Translations under genes and position numbers: made by a program
Part shown: positions 54,735 through 63,625 of the stretch, in pieces
Layout of the letters: each line of letters begins with the position of its first letter
Numbering within the stretch: the first letter of the stretch is position 1
NCBI GenBank assembly: GCA_963819645.1
Contig: CAWFWZ010000001.1
Span: forward strand, 1,178,001-1,242,000
Origin: CAVVDY01 sp963819645
GTDB lineage: Bacteria; Acidobacteriota; Terriglobia; Terriglobales; Acidobacteriaceae
DNA: 64,000 nucleotides
Direction: 5' to 3'
Notes under the pieces: generated by a model
Databases searched by the model: none
What the model saw: only the letters and a program-made list of their open reading frames with translations
Told to the model about the DNA's origin: nothing

Positions 54735-55633
54735 ATGGAAATCAAGAAAGTTGGCGTACTGGGTTGTGGGCTGATGGGCTCGGGCATCGCGCAGGTCGCG
54801 GCCATGGCGGGCTTTGACGTGACTGTGCTCGAGCAGGAGCAGAAGTTTCTCGACAAAGGTTTTGCCGGAATCGAGAAGTCGCTGACTCGTCTGGTCGAGC
54901 GCGGCCCGGCAAAAGGGCGGTCTCACTGCGGAACAGAAGACCGAAGCGCAGTCGCATCTGAAGGGCACGCTGAAGATGCAGGACCTGGCCGACTGCGACA
55001 TCGTGGTCGAGGCCATCATCGAGAATGTCGATCTGAAGCGTAAGACCTACGCGCGAGCTCGATCAGATCGTGAAGAAAGATGCGATCTTCGCGACTAACA
55101 CGTCGTCGATTTCGGTCACCGAGCTGATGACGTCGACCAAGCGTCCCGAGCGCTTCATCGGCCTGCACTTCTTTAATCCCGTCCCGATGATGAAGCTGGT
55201 CGAGGTGGTGAAGACCATTGCCACCACGCCCGAGGTCTTCGACGCGGCGGTTGAGTTTGGCAAGAAGCTGGGCAAGGTTCCGGTGCGCACCAGCGACAAG
55301 ACAGGATTCATCGTCAACCGGCTGCTGGTGCCGTACCTGCTCGACGCGATTCGCGCGTACGAAGAAGGTGTGGGCTCCATCACAGACATCGACGAGGCGA
55401 TGAAGCTAGGATGCGGCTACCCGATGGGTCCGTTCACGTTGCTCGACTTCGTCGGCCTCGATACGACGTACTACATCACCGAGGTGATGTACGACGAATT
55501 CAAGGAGCGGCGCTTTGCCTCGCCCGCGCTGCTGCGACGGCTGGTGCTGGCCGGCTGGTACGGCCGTAAATCGGGGAAGGGATTCTATGATTACGCCGAC
55601 CCGAACAATCCGGTGCCGGGGAAGTTTGTGTAG
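54735..55633 (+). pseudogene. 3-hydroxyacyl-CoA (butyryl-CoA) dehydrogenase, two frameshifts
   Basis: About 298 residues. ATG 54735 has GAGGAA upstream. The NAD-binding N-terminus is KKVGVLGCGLMGSGIAQVAA. The active-site region is IFATNTSSISVTELM, with the His in IGLHFFNPVPMMKLVEVV, and the C-terminal part has VNRLLVPYLLDAIRAYEEG and GYPMGPFTLLDFVGLD. The frame slips at the G-run near 54915 (restoring KGGLTAEQKTEAQSHLKG) and near 55050 (restoring TYAELDQIVKKDAIF). Both are single-base insertions. The enzyme oxidises 3-hydroxybutyryl-CoA with NAD(P). It is preceded by an odd TAATTACTAAT-type spacer at 54692-54726. Confidence 0.87.
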
Positions 55634-55948
55634 TTCCATTTTGGGAATTTAGAGTTGTATAGCACCTTAGAGCCACAGAATTGCGGGGTAGCTCATAATC
55701 GCCCTCCAGGGCTATCTTCGGATGCCGCGTAATCGCACAGAATTGACCCGTGAGCGCACTCTGGATGGTTTGGCAAGCCCGACATATGTACGGGATCAGA
55801 GGAGCCGCTTAAAACGAATTCAAGCTAGAAGTTGCGACTGATTACTTCGGCAAGTCGGCGTAACCAGTTTAATGTATAGCATTTTAGTGGCGTTTCGGCT
55901 GATGGCTGACAGCCGATAGCTGAAACCTAAGTTTTTTCCGAGGAACTC
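55634..55948 (+). other. Intergenic spacer
   Basis: Gene-free spacer between the dehydrogenase and crotonase genes. Near its end (55890-55926) a loose palindrome of GGCTGATGGCTGACAGCCGATAGC type resembles the low-complexity spacers at 54692, 58730 and 61160. No open frame. Confidence 0.4.
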
Positions 55949-56735
55949 ATGACCGACTTTCAAAACCTTACTTTTCGAAAAGAAAAACCAGATCGCTTAC
56001 ATCACCCTGAACCGGCCGAAGGTGCTCAACGCGCTGAACATGGCCACCATGGAAGAGCTGCGCCAGGCGTTCGCCTCCGTCAAAGACGATGCCGAGGTGC
56101 GCGTCGTCATTCTCACCGGCTCGGGCGAGAAGGCCTTTGTCGCCGGCGCCGATATCGGCGAGCTCTCGCAGCACAACCCGGTCTCGGCGAAGGAGTACAC
56201 GCACAAAGGACAGGCCATCATTGACTCGATCGAGAACCTGGGCAAGCCGACCATCGCCTGCATCAACGGATTCGCTCTCGGCGGCGGATGCGAGCTGGCC
56301 ATGGCCTGCACCATGCGTCTGGCCAGCGAGAACGCCAAGCTCGGCCAGCCCGAGGTGAAGCTCGGACTCATTCCCGGCTACGGCGGAACGCAGCGCCTGT
56401 CGCGCCTGGTCGGCAAAGGCATCGCGATGCAGTTGGTGCTGACGGGCGAGATGATCTCGGCGCAGGAGGCGCATCGCATCGGCCTGGTGAACGAAGTTGT
56501 GCCCGCCGCTGAGCTGATTCCGCGCGCAGAGGCCATTGCAGCGAAGATCATCGCTAATGCTCCGCTGGCGATTCAGTACGCCATGGAAGCGGTGAATCAC
56601 GGACTCGATCTGCCTCTGGCCGAAGGCTTATATCTGGAAGCGACGCTGTTCGGCGTGGTCTGCGCGACGGAAGACAAGAACGAAGGCACAAAGGCATTTC
56701 TGGAAAAGCGCGCGGCGCAGTTTAAGGGGAAGTGA
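55949..56735 (+). pseudogene. Enoyl-CoA hydratase (crotonase), one frameshift
   Basis: About 262 residues. ATG 55949 has GAGGAA seven bases upstream. The frame slips at the T-run at 55975-55978. Removing one T gives TFEKKNQIAYITLNRPKVLNALN, the standard opening. The rest is uninterrupted. It has the oxyanion-hole segment KAFVAGADIGEL and the two catalytic glutamates, in LGGGCELAMA and LGQPEVKLGLIPGYGG. It hydrates crotonyl-CoA and other 2-enoyl-CoAs. Third member of the thiolase/hydroxyacyl dehydrogenase/crotonase row, which suggests a shared C4 pathway. Confidence 0.9.
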
Positions 56736-56771
56736 AAAAGAGCAATTAGTCCGATTCGCGACGCTCCTGAT

Positions 56772-56820
56772 TCGGTACGGAACCGAGCCTTGGCGTGTAT
56801 AATCTAGTCATCTGACTAGT
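56772..56820 (+). promoter_or_regulatory. Promoter and operator of the toxin-antitoxin pair
   Basis: A consensus -10 box TATAAT (56798-56803) is immediately followed by CTAGTCA-TC-TGACTAG (56804-56819), a perfect 7-base inverted repeat. A second dyad TCGGT-N5-ACCGA lies at 56772-56786, about where the -35 region falls. The position suits autorepression by the antitoxin-toxin complex; the assignment is inference. Confidence 0.65.
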
Positions 56821-56838
56821 CAGGCAGTTGGAGTGGCA

Positions 56839-57090
56839 ATGTCTCGTTGGCAAGTTCAGGACGCGAAGGCTCGGTTTAGTGAGCTTCTGGATGAAACTCT
56901 GGAAAAAGGTCCGCAGGTGGTCACGCGCCGCGGGGTGGAAGCTGCTGTGCTCGTACCGATTGAAGAATGGCGCAGGATGCAGCAGGCATCCCGCCCTGGC
57001 CTGAAGGAGCTTCTGCTAGGAGACGGGCCGCGCTTTGAGAACCTGGCCCCCCCGCGCGGCCGGCTGCGCAGACGCTCCGGCAGCCTATGA
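56839..57090 (+). CDS. Phd/YefM-family antitoxin
   Basis: 83 residues from ATG 56839 (GGAG upstream). The N-terminal Phd/YefM fold is clear: WQVQDAKARFSELLDETLEKGPQVVTRRG, with AAVLVPIEEWRRM. The C-terminal part (LKELLLGDGPRFENL, then a basic tail) would wrap the toxin. The gene overlaps the toxin start (ATGA). It neutralises the PIN toxin and represses the promoter just upstream. Confidence 0.9.
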   Translation: MSRWQVQDAKARFSELLDETLEKGPQVVTRRGVEAAVLVPIEEWRRMQQASRPGLKELLLGDGPRFENLAPPRGRLRRRSGSL

Positions 57091-57509
57091 CACGCTACCT
57101 CCTCGACACCAATGTCGTCTCTGAATTACGCAAGAACAAGCCGCATGGTGCGGTAGTCGATTGGTTCTCCGCATTGCGTCAAGAGCAGGTCTTTGTATCG
57201 GCGGTCACGCTAGGGGAGATGCAGTCGGGTGTCGAAGCAGTTCGCCTGCAAGACCGGATCAAGGCCAAAGAGATCGAGTTATGGGTAGACAGGATAGAAG
57301 CCACAGTACAGATCTTGACCATGGACGCGGCGTGCTTTCGCGAGTGGGGGAAGATTATGCGTGGGAAATCGGATTATCTGATTGAAGACGGAATGATCGC
57401 CGCGACAGCACGAGTTCACGGGTTGACCATCGCCAGCAGAAACGAACGCGATTTCGAGCAGTTTGGGGTCGCAGTGCTGAATCCCTTCAAGGCACCCCGG
57501 AGGTCCTGA
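57087..57509 (+). CDS. VapC/FitB-type PIN-domain toxin
   Basis: 140 residues. A PIN nuclease with acidic residues at the expected places: Asp7 in LLDTNVVSELR, Glu in VTLGEMQSG, Asp in LIEDGMIAATA, and a last Asp in RNERDFEQFG. The C-terminus is normal (VAVLNPF). Such toxins cleave tRNA or rRNA with Mg2+. Co-translated with the antitoxin through a four-base overlap. Confidence 0.9.
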   Translation: MTRYLLDTNVVSELRKNKPHGAVVDWFSALRQEQVFVSAVTLGEMQSGVEAVRLQDRIKAKEIELWVDRIEATVQILTMDAACFREWGKIMRGKSDYLIEDGMIAATARVHGLTIASRNERDFEQFGVAVLNPFKAPRRS

Positions 57510-57590
57510 ACTGACGTTTCGTGTTTCACTATCTTTCGGCTGACTCCTCTTTCCAACTCTGCTACTCTTGCACAAAATAGGTCGCCCTTC

Positions 57591-58526
57591 ATGCCTGCTA
57601 AACGCGCCGCGAAGTCTGTGCCTGGCAAACGCCGTTCAAAGGCGGGGCGCGACGGTAGCAGCTCTCGCAACCAGCGCGAGCTGGTGATCATTACCGGCAT
57701 GAGCGGAGCCGGCAAGGCTTCGGCGCTAAAGGCGTTTGAAGACCTCGGCTACTACGCGGTCGATAATCTTCCGGTTGGGCTAATCGAAAACTTCGCTGAG
57801 CTGGTGCGCGACACGCTGGAGATCGATCGCGCCGCCCTGGTGGTCGACATTCGCGAAGGCTCGCGGCTCGACAAGCTGCCGGAGCTGCTGCGCTCGCTTC
57901 GGCGCTCGCTGCGCACCACGGTTCTTTTTCTCGAAGCGAAAGACGACGCGTTGGTGCGACGCTACAGCGAGACCCGGCGGCCGCATCCGCTAGGCCGCCA
58001 GAAGTCGGTCATGTCGTCGCTGCATTCTGAGCGCGAGCGTATGAAGCCCGTACGCGACATCGCCGACGTGGTCATCGACACCACAAAGTTCAACGTGCAC
58101 GAGTTGCGGTCGTTCATCAATGAACGCTTTGGCGCCGGCAATCGCGATCACAACCTGCTCATCTCGTGCGTCAGCTTCGGATTTCGCCAAGGCGTGCCCG
58201 AAGATGCCGATCTGATGTTCGACGTTCGCTTTCTTCCCAACCCCCACTTCATTCCCGAGTTTCGTCCGTTTACCGGCCGCCATCCCAAGGTAGCGAAGTA
58301 CATCCGCTCGTTTCCCCAGACGAAGGAATTCATCAAGCGCATCTCGGAGCTGCTGATTTATCTGCTGCCGCACTACGTGAAGGAAGGGAAGAGCTATCTC
58401 ACCATCGCCTTTGGCTGTACCGGCGGCAAGCATCGGTCGGTGCTGATCGCCGAAGAAGTGAAGAAGCGGCTGGCCAAGGCCGGGTATCCGGTGAAGGTGG
58501 TACATCGCGATTCGCCGGTGGGATGA
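57591..58526 (+). CDS. rapZ: RNase adapter protein RapZ
   Basis: 311 residues, with a basic N-terminal extension of about 30 (KRAAKSVPGKRRSKAGR). The P-loop is GMSGAGKA (36-43); the residue after the lysine is Ala, with Ser44 next, not the usual Ser/Thr. Next come FEDLGYYAVDNLPVGLIE and RPHPL. The C-terminal half has the conserved FRQGVPEDADLMFDVRFLPNP and IAFGCTGGKHRSV motifs. RapZ/YvcJ binds nucleotides and, in enterobacteria, GlmZ RNA; in other phyla its role is less clear. It follows the toxin-antitoxin pair by about 80 bases. Confidence 0.93.
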   Translation: MPAKRAAKSVPGKRRSKAGRDGSSSRNQRELVIITGMSGAGKASALKAFEDLGYYAVDNLPVGLIENFAELVRDTLEIDRAALVVDIREGSRLDKLPELLRSLRRSLRTTVLFLEAKDDALVRRYSETRRPHPLGRQKSVMSSLHSERERMKPVRDIADVVIDTTKFNVHELRSFINERFGAGNRDHNLLISCVSFGFRQGVPEDADLMFDVRFLPNPHFIPEFRPFTGRHPKVAKYIRSFPQTKEFIKRISELLIYLLPHYVKEGKSYLTIAFGCTGGKHRSVLIAEEVKKRLAKAGYPVKVVHRDSPVG

Positions 58527-58562
58527 AGAAGTGACTAGTAATTAGATCAGATCCTCAGCGCG

Positions 58563-58705
58563 TTGTCATCACGAGCGAAGCGAGGGATCTGTTCTCGACT
58601 GCAGCGGAAGAGGAACGCTGCTGAGTCGCCGTTCAGATTCAGGTTCATGAGAAGTGTTGGGTGAAGGAAGCAAGAGCAGATCCCTCGCTTCGCTCGTGAT
58701 GACAA
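58563..58705. repeat. 143-bp element with 29-bp perfect terminal inverted repeats
   Basis: The arms are 58563-58591 (TTGTCATCACGAGCGAAGCG...) and 58677-58705, perfect reverse complements. They enclose 85 bases without an open frame. The arm sequence is a variant of the repeat at 47806-47837 and the single arm at 63543-63574. It is MITE-like, or a transcribed hairpin, between convergent rapZ and ribF. Confidence 0.75.
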
Positions 58706-58738
58706 ATCATAGAGGCCCTGACTGCTGACGGCTAATAG

Positions 58739-58759
58739 CTAACTGCTAACTGCTAACTG
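58739..58759 (+). repeat. Three 7-bp tandem repeats at the ribF 3' end
   Basis: CTAACTG is repeated three times without gaps and overlaps the last codons of ribF. It belongs to a class of low-complexity TAGC/CTAA spacers also seen at 54692-54726 and 61233-61263. Confidence 0.6.
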
Positions 58760-59698
58760 CTTTCTTCCCCGCCAGCCGGAAGAACCTGTTCGCCCGCTCG
58801 ACGTCTTTGCCGATCTGCTCCTTCAACGCCTCCACCGTTTCGAACTTCTTCTCGTCGCGCAGGCGCTTGAGGAAAAACAATTCAACCTCGGTTTGCGCCA
58901 GCAACTCGATGGGATGAAAGTTCAGCAGATGACTTTCGATGGCGAAGGAATCAGGGCCAAAGGTAGGACGCACGCCAACGTTGGTGACGGCGTCAAAGCA
59001 CTCGTCGTTGATTCGCACCTGTGTGATGTAGACGCCGTTACCGGGTACGAGTTCATCGTAGCGTGCGAGATTGACGGTAGGCACGGTGTATTGCGTGCCG
59101 TAGCCGCGACCGCGACCCGGGTTCGAGATAATGCTGAACGGACGCCCCAGCAGTGCGCGTGCTCTCTCCACCCGGCCCTCCGCGATGAGCTTGCGAATTT
59201 CGCTGCTCGAGACGTGATGCCCGCGCAAGAGCTGCTCAGGATAAATCTTCACACCGAATCCCAGCTCTTCACCCAGCGCGTCGAGTGTATTGATGTTGCC
59301 CTGCGCTTTGTGTCCGAAATGGAAGTTGTACCCTTCGTGAACTTCGCGCGCGTGCAGCGTTCCGGCGAGCACATCCCGGGCGAAATCATGCGCCGACATC
59401 ATCGACAAGTCGCGGGTGAATGGCAGCACCAGGACGGCATCGACCTTAGTCTGCTCCAACAATTTGAGTTTGATCGGCACGGTGCAAGCAGCTTCGGAGC
59501 AACGTCGGGCCGCAGAATACGCAACGGATGCGGCTCAAAAGTTACGACGACAGCTTTGCCTCCGATGGCGTGCGCGCGTTCGGCCATGTGGCTGACCACC
59601 TGTTGGTGCGCGAGATGAACTCCGTCGAAGTTGCCGACACTCACCACGGCGGGACCGAAGTCGGCGGGAACTTCATCGAGGCTGCGAAAGACTTGCAT
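58746..59698 (-). pseudogene. ribF: Riboflavin kinase / FAD synthetase, one frameshift
   Basis: About 317 residues starting at ATG 59698. The N-terminal FMN adenylyltransferase domain has VVSVGNFDGVHLAHQQVVSHM and VTFEPHPLRIL. After KLLAP the frame slips near 59483, where one missing base would join it to PIKLKLLEQTKVDAVLVLPF. The rest is intact: HEGYNFHFGHKAQGN and SSSEIRKLIAEGRV, then the kinase domain SIISNPGRGRGYGTQYTVPTVNL, TNVGVRPTF, and FHPIELLAQTEVELFFLKRLR. It makes FMN and FAD from riboflavin. Single-base deletion, opposite in sign to most other indels here. Confidence 0.9.
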
Positions 59699-59712
59699 GG
59701 TCGGCGGCCTCG

Positions 59713-60492
59713 CTAGAGTTCGAACTCGAGTTTCAGCCCATCGTGCGACAGGCGGACGTTGGCCGGGAGCGAGGCATTGGTTTTCTCGTGCGGCAGGTCG
59801 TGTGAGATGTGAGTGAAGAATGCGCGCTTTGGTTTGAGGCGCTCCACAATCTCAAGCGATTGCGAAACACTGGAATGCGTGGGATGTGGATTGTGGCGCA
59901 GAGCGTCGAGAAACAGAATGTCGAGACCTTCGAGTTGGCGCAGGGTTTCTTCGGGCACCGAGCTGAAGTCCGTGAGATAAGCGGCCGAACCGAAGCGATA
60001 CGCCTCGATGGGATAGTCGCCGTGATTCACGGTGAGTGGAATGAAACTTGCGCCTGCGATGTCGATCGGGCCATTCACCGGCTTCAGTTCGACCTGCGCC
60101 AGGCCGCCGTACTTGTAGTCGCCTTCGAAGATGTAGCGGAAAACGTGCCGCAAGACCTGAGCCGTGTTCTCGGTTGCGAACAGCGGAATCTTTGTCCCGC
60201 CGGTAGCGCGACGAAAGCTGAGCGGCCGCACATCATCGAGCCCGAGAATGTGATCGGCGTGGCCGTGAGTATAGAGGATCGCGTCGATTCTCTTGATGTG
60301 CTCGCGAATCGCCTGCTCGCGAAAGTCAGGCGTGGTGTCGATGAGGACGGTGTGGCCGTCCCACTGCACCATGATCGAAGGCCGGGTGCGGCGATCGTGC
60401 GGATCGTCTGAGGTGCACACAGCGCAGTCGCAACCGATGGTGGGCACGCCCATGGAGGTGCCGCTGCCCAGCACAGTGAGGGTGGCCTTCAT
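59713..60492 (-). CDS. MBL-fold metallohydrolase (PhnP-like)
   Basis: 259 residues. The metallo-beta-lactamase motif is THGHADHILGLDDVRP. A four-cysteine-like site near the N-terminus (GCDCAVCTS) is typical of the PhnP-related subgroup. Later metal ligands are in LTVNHGDYPIEAYRF, TDFSSVPEETL and ALRHNPHPTHSS. Family members hydrolyse cyclic phosphodiesters or related substrates. The ATG overlaps the DUF1844 stop (ATGA), giving an operon DUF1844-MBL-ribF, with 14 bases before ribF. Confidence 0.9.
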   Translation of the reverse strand: MKATLTVLGSGTSMGVPTIGCDCAVCTSDDPHDRRTRPSIMVQWDGHTVLIDTTPDFREQAIREHIKRIDAILYTHGHADHILGLDDVRPLSFRRATGGTKIPLFATENTAQVLRHVFRYIFEGDYKYGGLAQVELKPVNGPIDIAGASFIPLTVNHGDYPIEAYRFGSAAYLTDFSSVPEETLRQLEGLDILFLDALRHNPHPTHSSVSQSLEIVERLKPKRAFFTHISHDLPHEKTNASLPANVRLSHDGLKLEFEL

Positions 60493-61139
60493 CGCGGCTC
60501 GCCGTTGCCTCCCTTGCCCGGCGGCGGAGCCTTGGCGATGAGATTGGTGACTTCGAGGTAGGCCATGCGCAGTTCGTAGAGCACGTTCTGCAGCATGTTC
60601 TCTTCTTTCGCCGTCAGGTTGCCCTTGGTCTTCTCCTGTAACATCCCGATAATGTCGATGGTCTGGCGCGCGCCCATCAGGTCGACCTGTGGCTGCCCGC
60701 CCTCTGGAGCCGCCATGCCCATCTGCATCAGCGCGCTCATGTAGAGCGAGGCCAGGAACTTCTCGAAGTTCATCTCGAAGTCCTGCGCGCGATGTCCCTG
60801 GCCGTGCTTGTCGAGCTCCTTGCGAATCTCTTTGTCGATGTGGCTGGTGGACTCCTTGTAGGCCTCGGCCGAGACGCGCTGCTCGTCTGTGGTCGGCGGA
60901 GCAGGGTAGTCGCCCTGGGGCGCGGGCTCGGCTTCAGGAGCTTTTATGGATTCTGTAGTGGTTGTGGTGCGTTGCGCGTTGCGCTCTTCGTTGATGCGCT
61001 GCTGCGATTCGCGCTCTTCCTGCTCGCGCTCTTCGCGTTGCTCTTCGGCTTCAACCACGTCAGGACGGATCTCACCTTCCGAGCTGAACAGGCGGCGGTC
61101 GGTAACAGTGAATTCAGTTTTTTTCTCTTTATCAGGCAT
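60489..61139 (-). CDS. DUF1844-domain protein
   Basis: 216 residues. The N-terminal half is charged and disordered (EEQREEREQEERESQQR). The C-terminal half is the compact DUF1844 domain: NFEKFLASLYMSALMQMGM, RQTIDIIGMLQEKTKGNLT and ENMLQNVLYELRMAYLEV. Its function is unknown. In Acidobacteriota it is commonly next to the MBL hydrolase, as here. Confidence 0.85.
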   Translation of the reverse strand: MPDKEKKTEFTVTDRRLFSSEGEIRPDVVEAEEQREEREQEERESQQRINEERNAQRTTTTTESIKAPEAEPAPQGDYPAPPTTDEQRVSAEAYKESTSHIDKEIRKELDKHGQGHRAQDFEMNFEKFLASLYMSALMQMGMAAPEGGQPQVDLMGARQTIDIIGMLQEKTKGNLTAKEENMLQNVLYELRMAYLEVTNLIAKAPPPGKGGNGEPR

Positions 61140-61271
61140 AGGTTTTAAAGAAGCTCTTGGCCTTTGGCTATTGGCTTTTGGGCACTTGGCTCTTGGTATG
61201 ATTTCTGGCGCGGCGATCGTTTATGCCAAATGCCAAGAGCTAAGTGCTAACGGCTAATTACTAATCGCTGC
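61140..61271. repeat. Low-complexity TTGGC/CTAA spacer
   Basis: TTGGC-type pentamers recur irregularly at 61157-61197, followed by CCAAATGCCAAGAGC and GCTAAGTGCTAACGGCTAATTACTAAT at 61226-61263. It looks like a degenerate tandem spacer, similar to those at 54692-54726 and 58730-58760. No gene. Confidence 0.5.
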
Positions 61272-62326
61272 TTACTCGAACGGCAGCACGCTCACTACAG
61301 CTTCGTGCTCGCCAACTTTCACTTCTGTTCCCGGACTCGGCGAACTCGCGCCGGATGTATCCCAGGGCCAGCGTTCTCTCGCCTGCGGGAAACGGGACAC
61401 GCGCGGCGCTGGTGATCTCGCCAACTTCTTTGTCGCCGGCGATGATTTTGTCGCCTGCCAGTGGCGCCTCGCCTTGCACTTCGAATCCAACGAGCATGCG
61501 ATGTACGTTGCCGCGCGAGCGAATGCGCTCGACAATCTCCTGGCCGACGTAGCAGCCCTTGGCGAAGTTCAGCACATGCTGCTGGCCGGTCTCCTGCGGC
61601 AGGTCGCGTTCGCGAAGATCGATTCCATAGCGCGGCACCCCGCGCGCGGTGCGATACAACTCAAGCGCGTCGCTGCCGGCTGGCTTTGCTCCCGCGGCGA
61701 CTAGAGCGTCCCATAGGCGGTCGAGATTCTCCGCCGTTGACCAGATCTCGTAGCCGTCCACGTGCGGCAACACGCTGCGCGCGATCGGAAAGCCCAACCC
61801 CTTGCCATACAGGGTCGCTCACTTCGCCCGGTGCGAGTTGCGAAACATCGATACCGGCGCTCCGCAGAGTCTCTGCTGCCTTCGGCCCGGCAACTCCGAT
61901 GGATGCCAGCTTGTCGCTGATGTCCTCGACCTCAACGTCATCCATGATGATGTAGCGATCGAAGACCTCCTTCAGCTTTGGCGCCAGCTCGTAGTCGGCG
62001 GTAACGAGCAGATAGTCGCCGCGATTGTAAGCGACGAGATCGCCAAGGTTGCGGCCCTGCGGATTCAGCACAAAACTGTAGTTGCCGTGGTTGAGCGCGA
62101 GGTCGCGAATGTTGTTGGTGACCATGCCGTTCAGCCAGCGCACGCGGTCTTCGCCGCTGAGCACTAGTTTGGCCTGCCAGCTCAAATCGAAGACAGCCGC
62201 GCCTTCGAGCAACGCGCGAAACTCGCCGGCGGTGTCGCCAAACGAGGCGGGGGTCTCAGCTCCGCGATAGGGCGTCAGGCGCGCTCCTGCGGCGGTCAGC
62301 TTCTCTTGTAACGTCATCACTGCCAT
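61272..62326 (-). pseudogene. ygfZ: YgfZ/GcvT-like folate-binding protein, two frameshifts
   Basis: About 350 residues from ATG 62326. The N-terminal domain has LNGMVTNNIRDLALNHGNYS and VLNPQGRNLGDLVAY. The first slip is at about 61795-61805, after GEVSDPVWQG, and joins to LGFPIARSVLPHVDGYEIW. The conserved KGCYVGQEIVERI motif shows it is the YgfZ type rather than a true GcvT. The second slip, near 61345, restores a normal ending SPGTEVKVGEHEAVVSVLPFE with a stop at 61272. YgfZ-type proteins use tetrahydrofolate in Fe-S cluster enzyme maintenance. Confidence 0.87.
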
Positions 62327-62467
62327 ACCGAACCTTTGATTATAACTGCGAATGAACTCACCACGGAGGCAGGGAGAGAAGCCACTCCGAAAACGATGTT
62401 CTTCTCCGTGCAGCCGGTGACCTCCGTGGTGAAAAGCCTTCGGCTTCTGATATCGTCGTCTGTCGCT

Positions 62468-63520
62468 ATGTCAACAAATAACAAACGCATCGCCGTCGTC
62501 CCCGGAGACGGTATCGGCAAAGAAGTCATCCCCAACGCTCTGGACGTGCTGCGCGCTTCGGGCGCAGCCTTGGAATTTACCCACTTCGATTGGGGCGCCG
62601 ACCGCTACCTGCTCGACGGCACCACCATGCCCGCAGGCGGATTCGACATGCTGGCCCGCGACTTCGACGCCATCTTCGTCGGAGCGTTGGGCGATCCGCG
62701 GGTGCCCTCGAATATTCATGCCAAAGAGATACTGCTGGGCATGCGCTTTCAGATGGACTTGTACGCCAACGTGCGTCCGGTGCGGCTGCTGGACGAGTCG
62801 CTTTGTCCGCTGAAGAACGCCAGCGTTGACGACGTGAATTTTACCGTCATCCGCGAGAACACCGAGGGCGTCTACGCCGGCATGGGCGGTAACTTCAAGT
62901 TCGGCACCCCGGACGAGATCGCCACCCAGGAAGACATCAACACGCGCAAAGGCGTGGAGCGGGTGATCCGTTATGCGTTCGAATATGCGCGGGCGAACGG
63001 TCGCAAGAAAGTGCTGATGGCCGACAAGTCGAATGTCATGACACACGCTGGTGGGCTCTGGCAGCGCGTGTTCAAGCAGGTGGCGGGCGAGTACTCCGAC
63101 ATTGTGGCACAACACATGTACGTCGATGCGCTCTGCCTGCAGATGGTGCGCGAGCCGCAGTCGCTCGACGTCATCGTTACTAACAACATGTTCGGCGACA
63201 TCATTACCGATCTTGCCGCCGCACTTCAGGGAGGACTGGGGATGGCTGCGAGCGGCAACATTCATCCCGGGCGGACTTCGATGTTTGAGCCGGTACACGG
63301 TTCTGCTCCTCCCATCGCGGGCAGGAACATGGCGAACCCGATGGGCTCGATCCTCACCGCGGCGATGATGCTGTCGCACCTTGGAATGAATAACGAGGCG
63401 ATCAAGATCGAAGCGGCCGTGATTGACGCCGTGCGTGAGCGGAAGACGACCGTCGATGTCGGTGGGACGATGGGTACCCGCGAGTGCGCCCAGTGGATCG
63501 CAGAACGAGTGGGGAAGTAG
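62468..63520 (+). CDS. Isopropylmalate/isocitrate dehydrogenase-family enzyme (leuB-like)
   Basis: 350 residues from ATG 62468 (the frame is open 130 bases upstream but not protein-like). Motifs: IAVVPGDGIGKEVIP, the substrate arginine region MDLYANVRPVRLL, ENTEGVYAGMGG, KSNVMTHAGGLW, and the family signature NNMFGDIITDLAAALQGGLG with MFEPVHGSAPPIAG. It oxidatively decarboxylates a 3-substituted malate with NAD and Mg/Mn. 3-Isopropylmalate (leucine synthesis) is the likely substrate; a D-malate/tartrate dehydrogenase role cannot be excluded. No other leu genes are in the window. Confidence 0.85.
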   Translation: MSTNNKRIAVVPGDGIGKEVIPNALDVLRASGAALEFTHFDWGADRYLLDGTTMPAGGFDMLARDFDAIFVGALGDPRVPSNIHAKEILLGMRFQMDLYANVRPVRLLDESLCPLKNASVDDVNFTVIRENTEGVYAGMGGNFKFGTPDEIATQEDINTRKGVERVIRYAFEYARANGRKKVLMADKSNVMTHAGGLWQRVFKQVAGEYSDIVAQHMYVDALCLQMVREPQSLDVIVTNNMFGDIITDLAAALQGGLGMAASGNIHPGRTSMFEPVHGSAPPIAGRNMANPMGSILTAAMMLSHLGMNNEAIKIEAAVIDAVRERKTTVDVGGTMGTRECAQWIAERVGK

Positions 63521-63542
63521 CTGTGGAGAAGTGAAGGGAAAG

Positions 63543-63574
63543 CAGGTCCTTCGCTGCGCTCAGGATGACAAATC
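63543..63574 (-). repeat. Single arm of the TGTCATCC-type dispersed repeat
   Basis: Read on the minus strand this is TTTGTCATCCTGAGCGCAGC followed by GAAGGACCTG. It resembles the arms at 58563-58591 and 58677-58705 and part of the element at 47790-47907. It lies alone between the leuB-like gene and the aminotransferase gene. Confidence 0.55.
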
Positions 63575-63625
63575 AGATTTGCGGCGCCTACTCCTTAGAT
63601 AGGAGCAACGGGTCGAATCAGTTGC

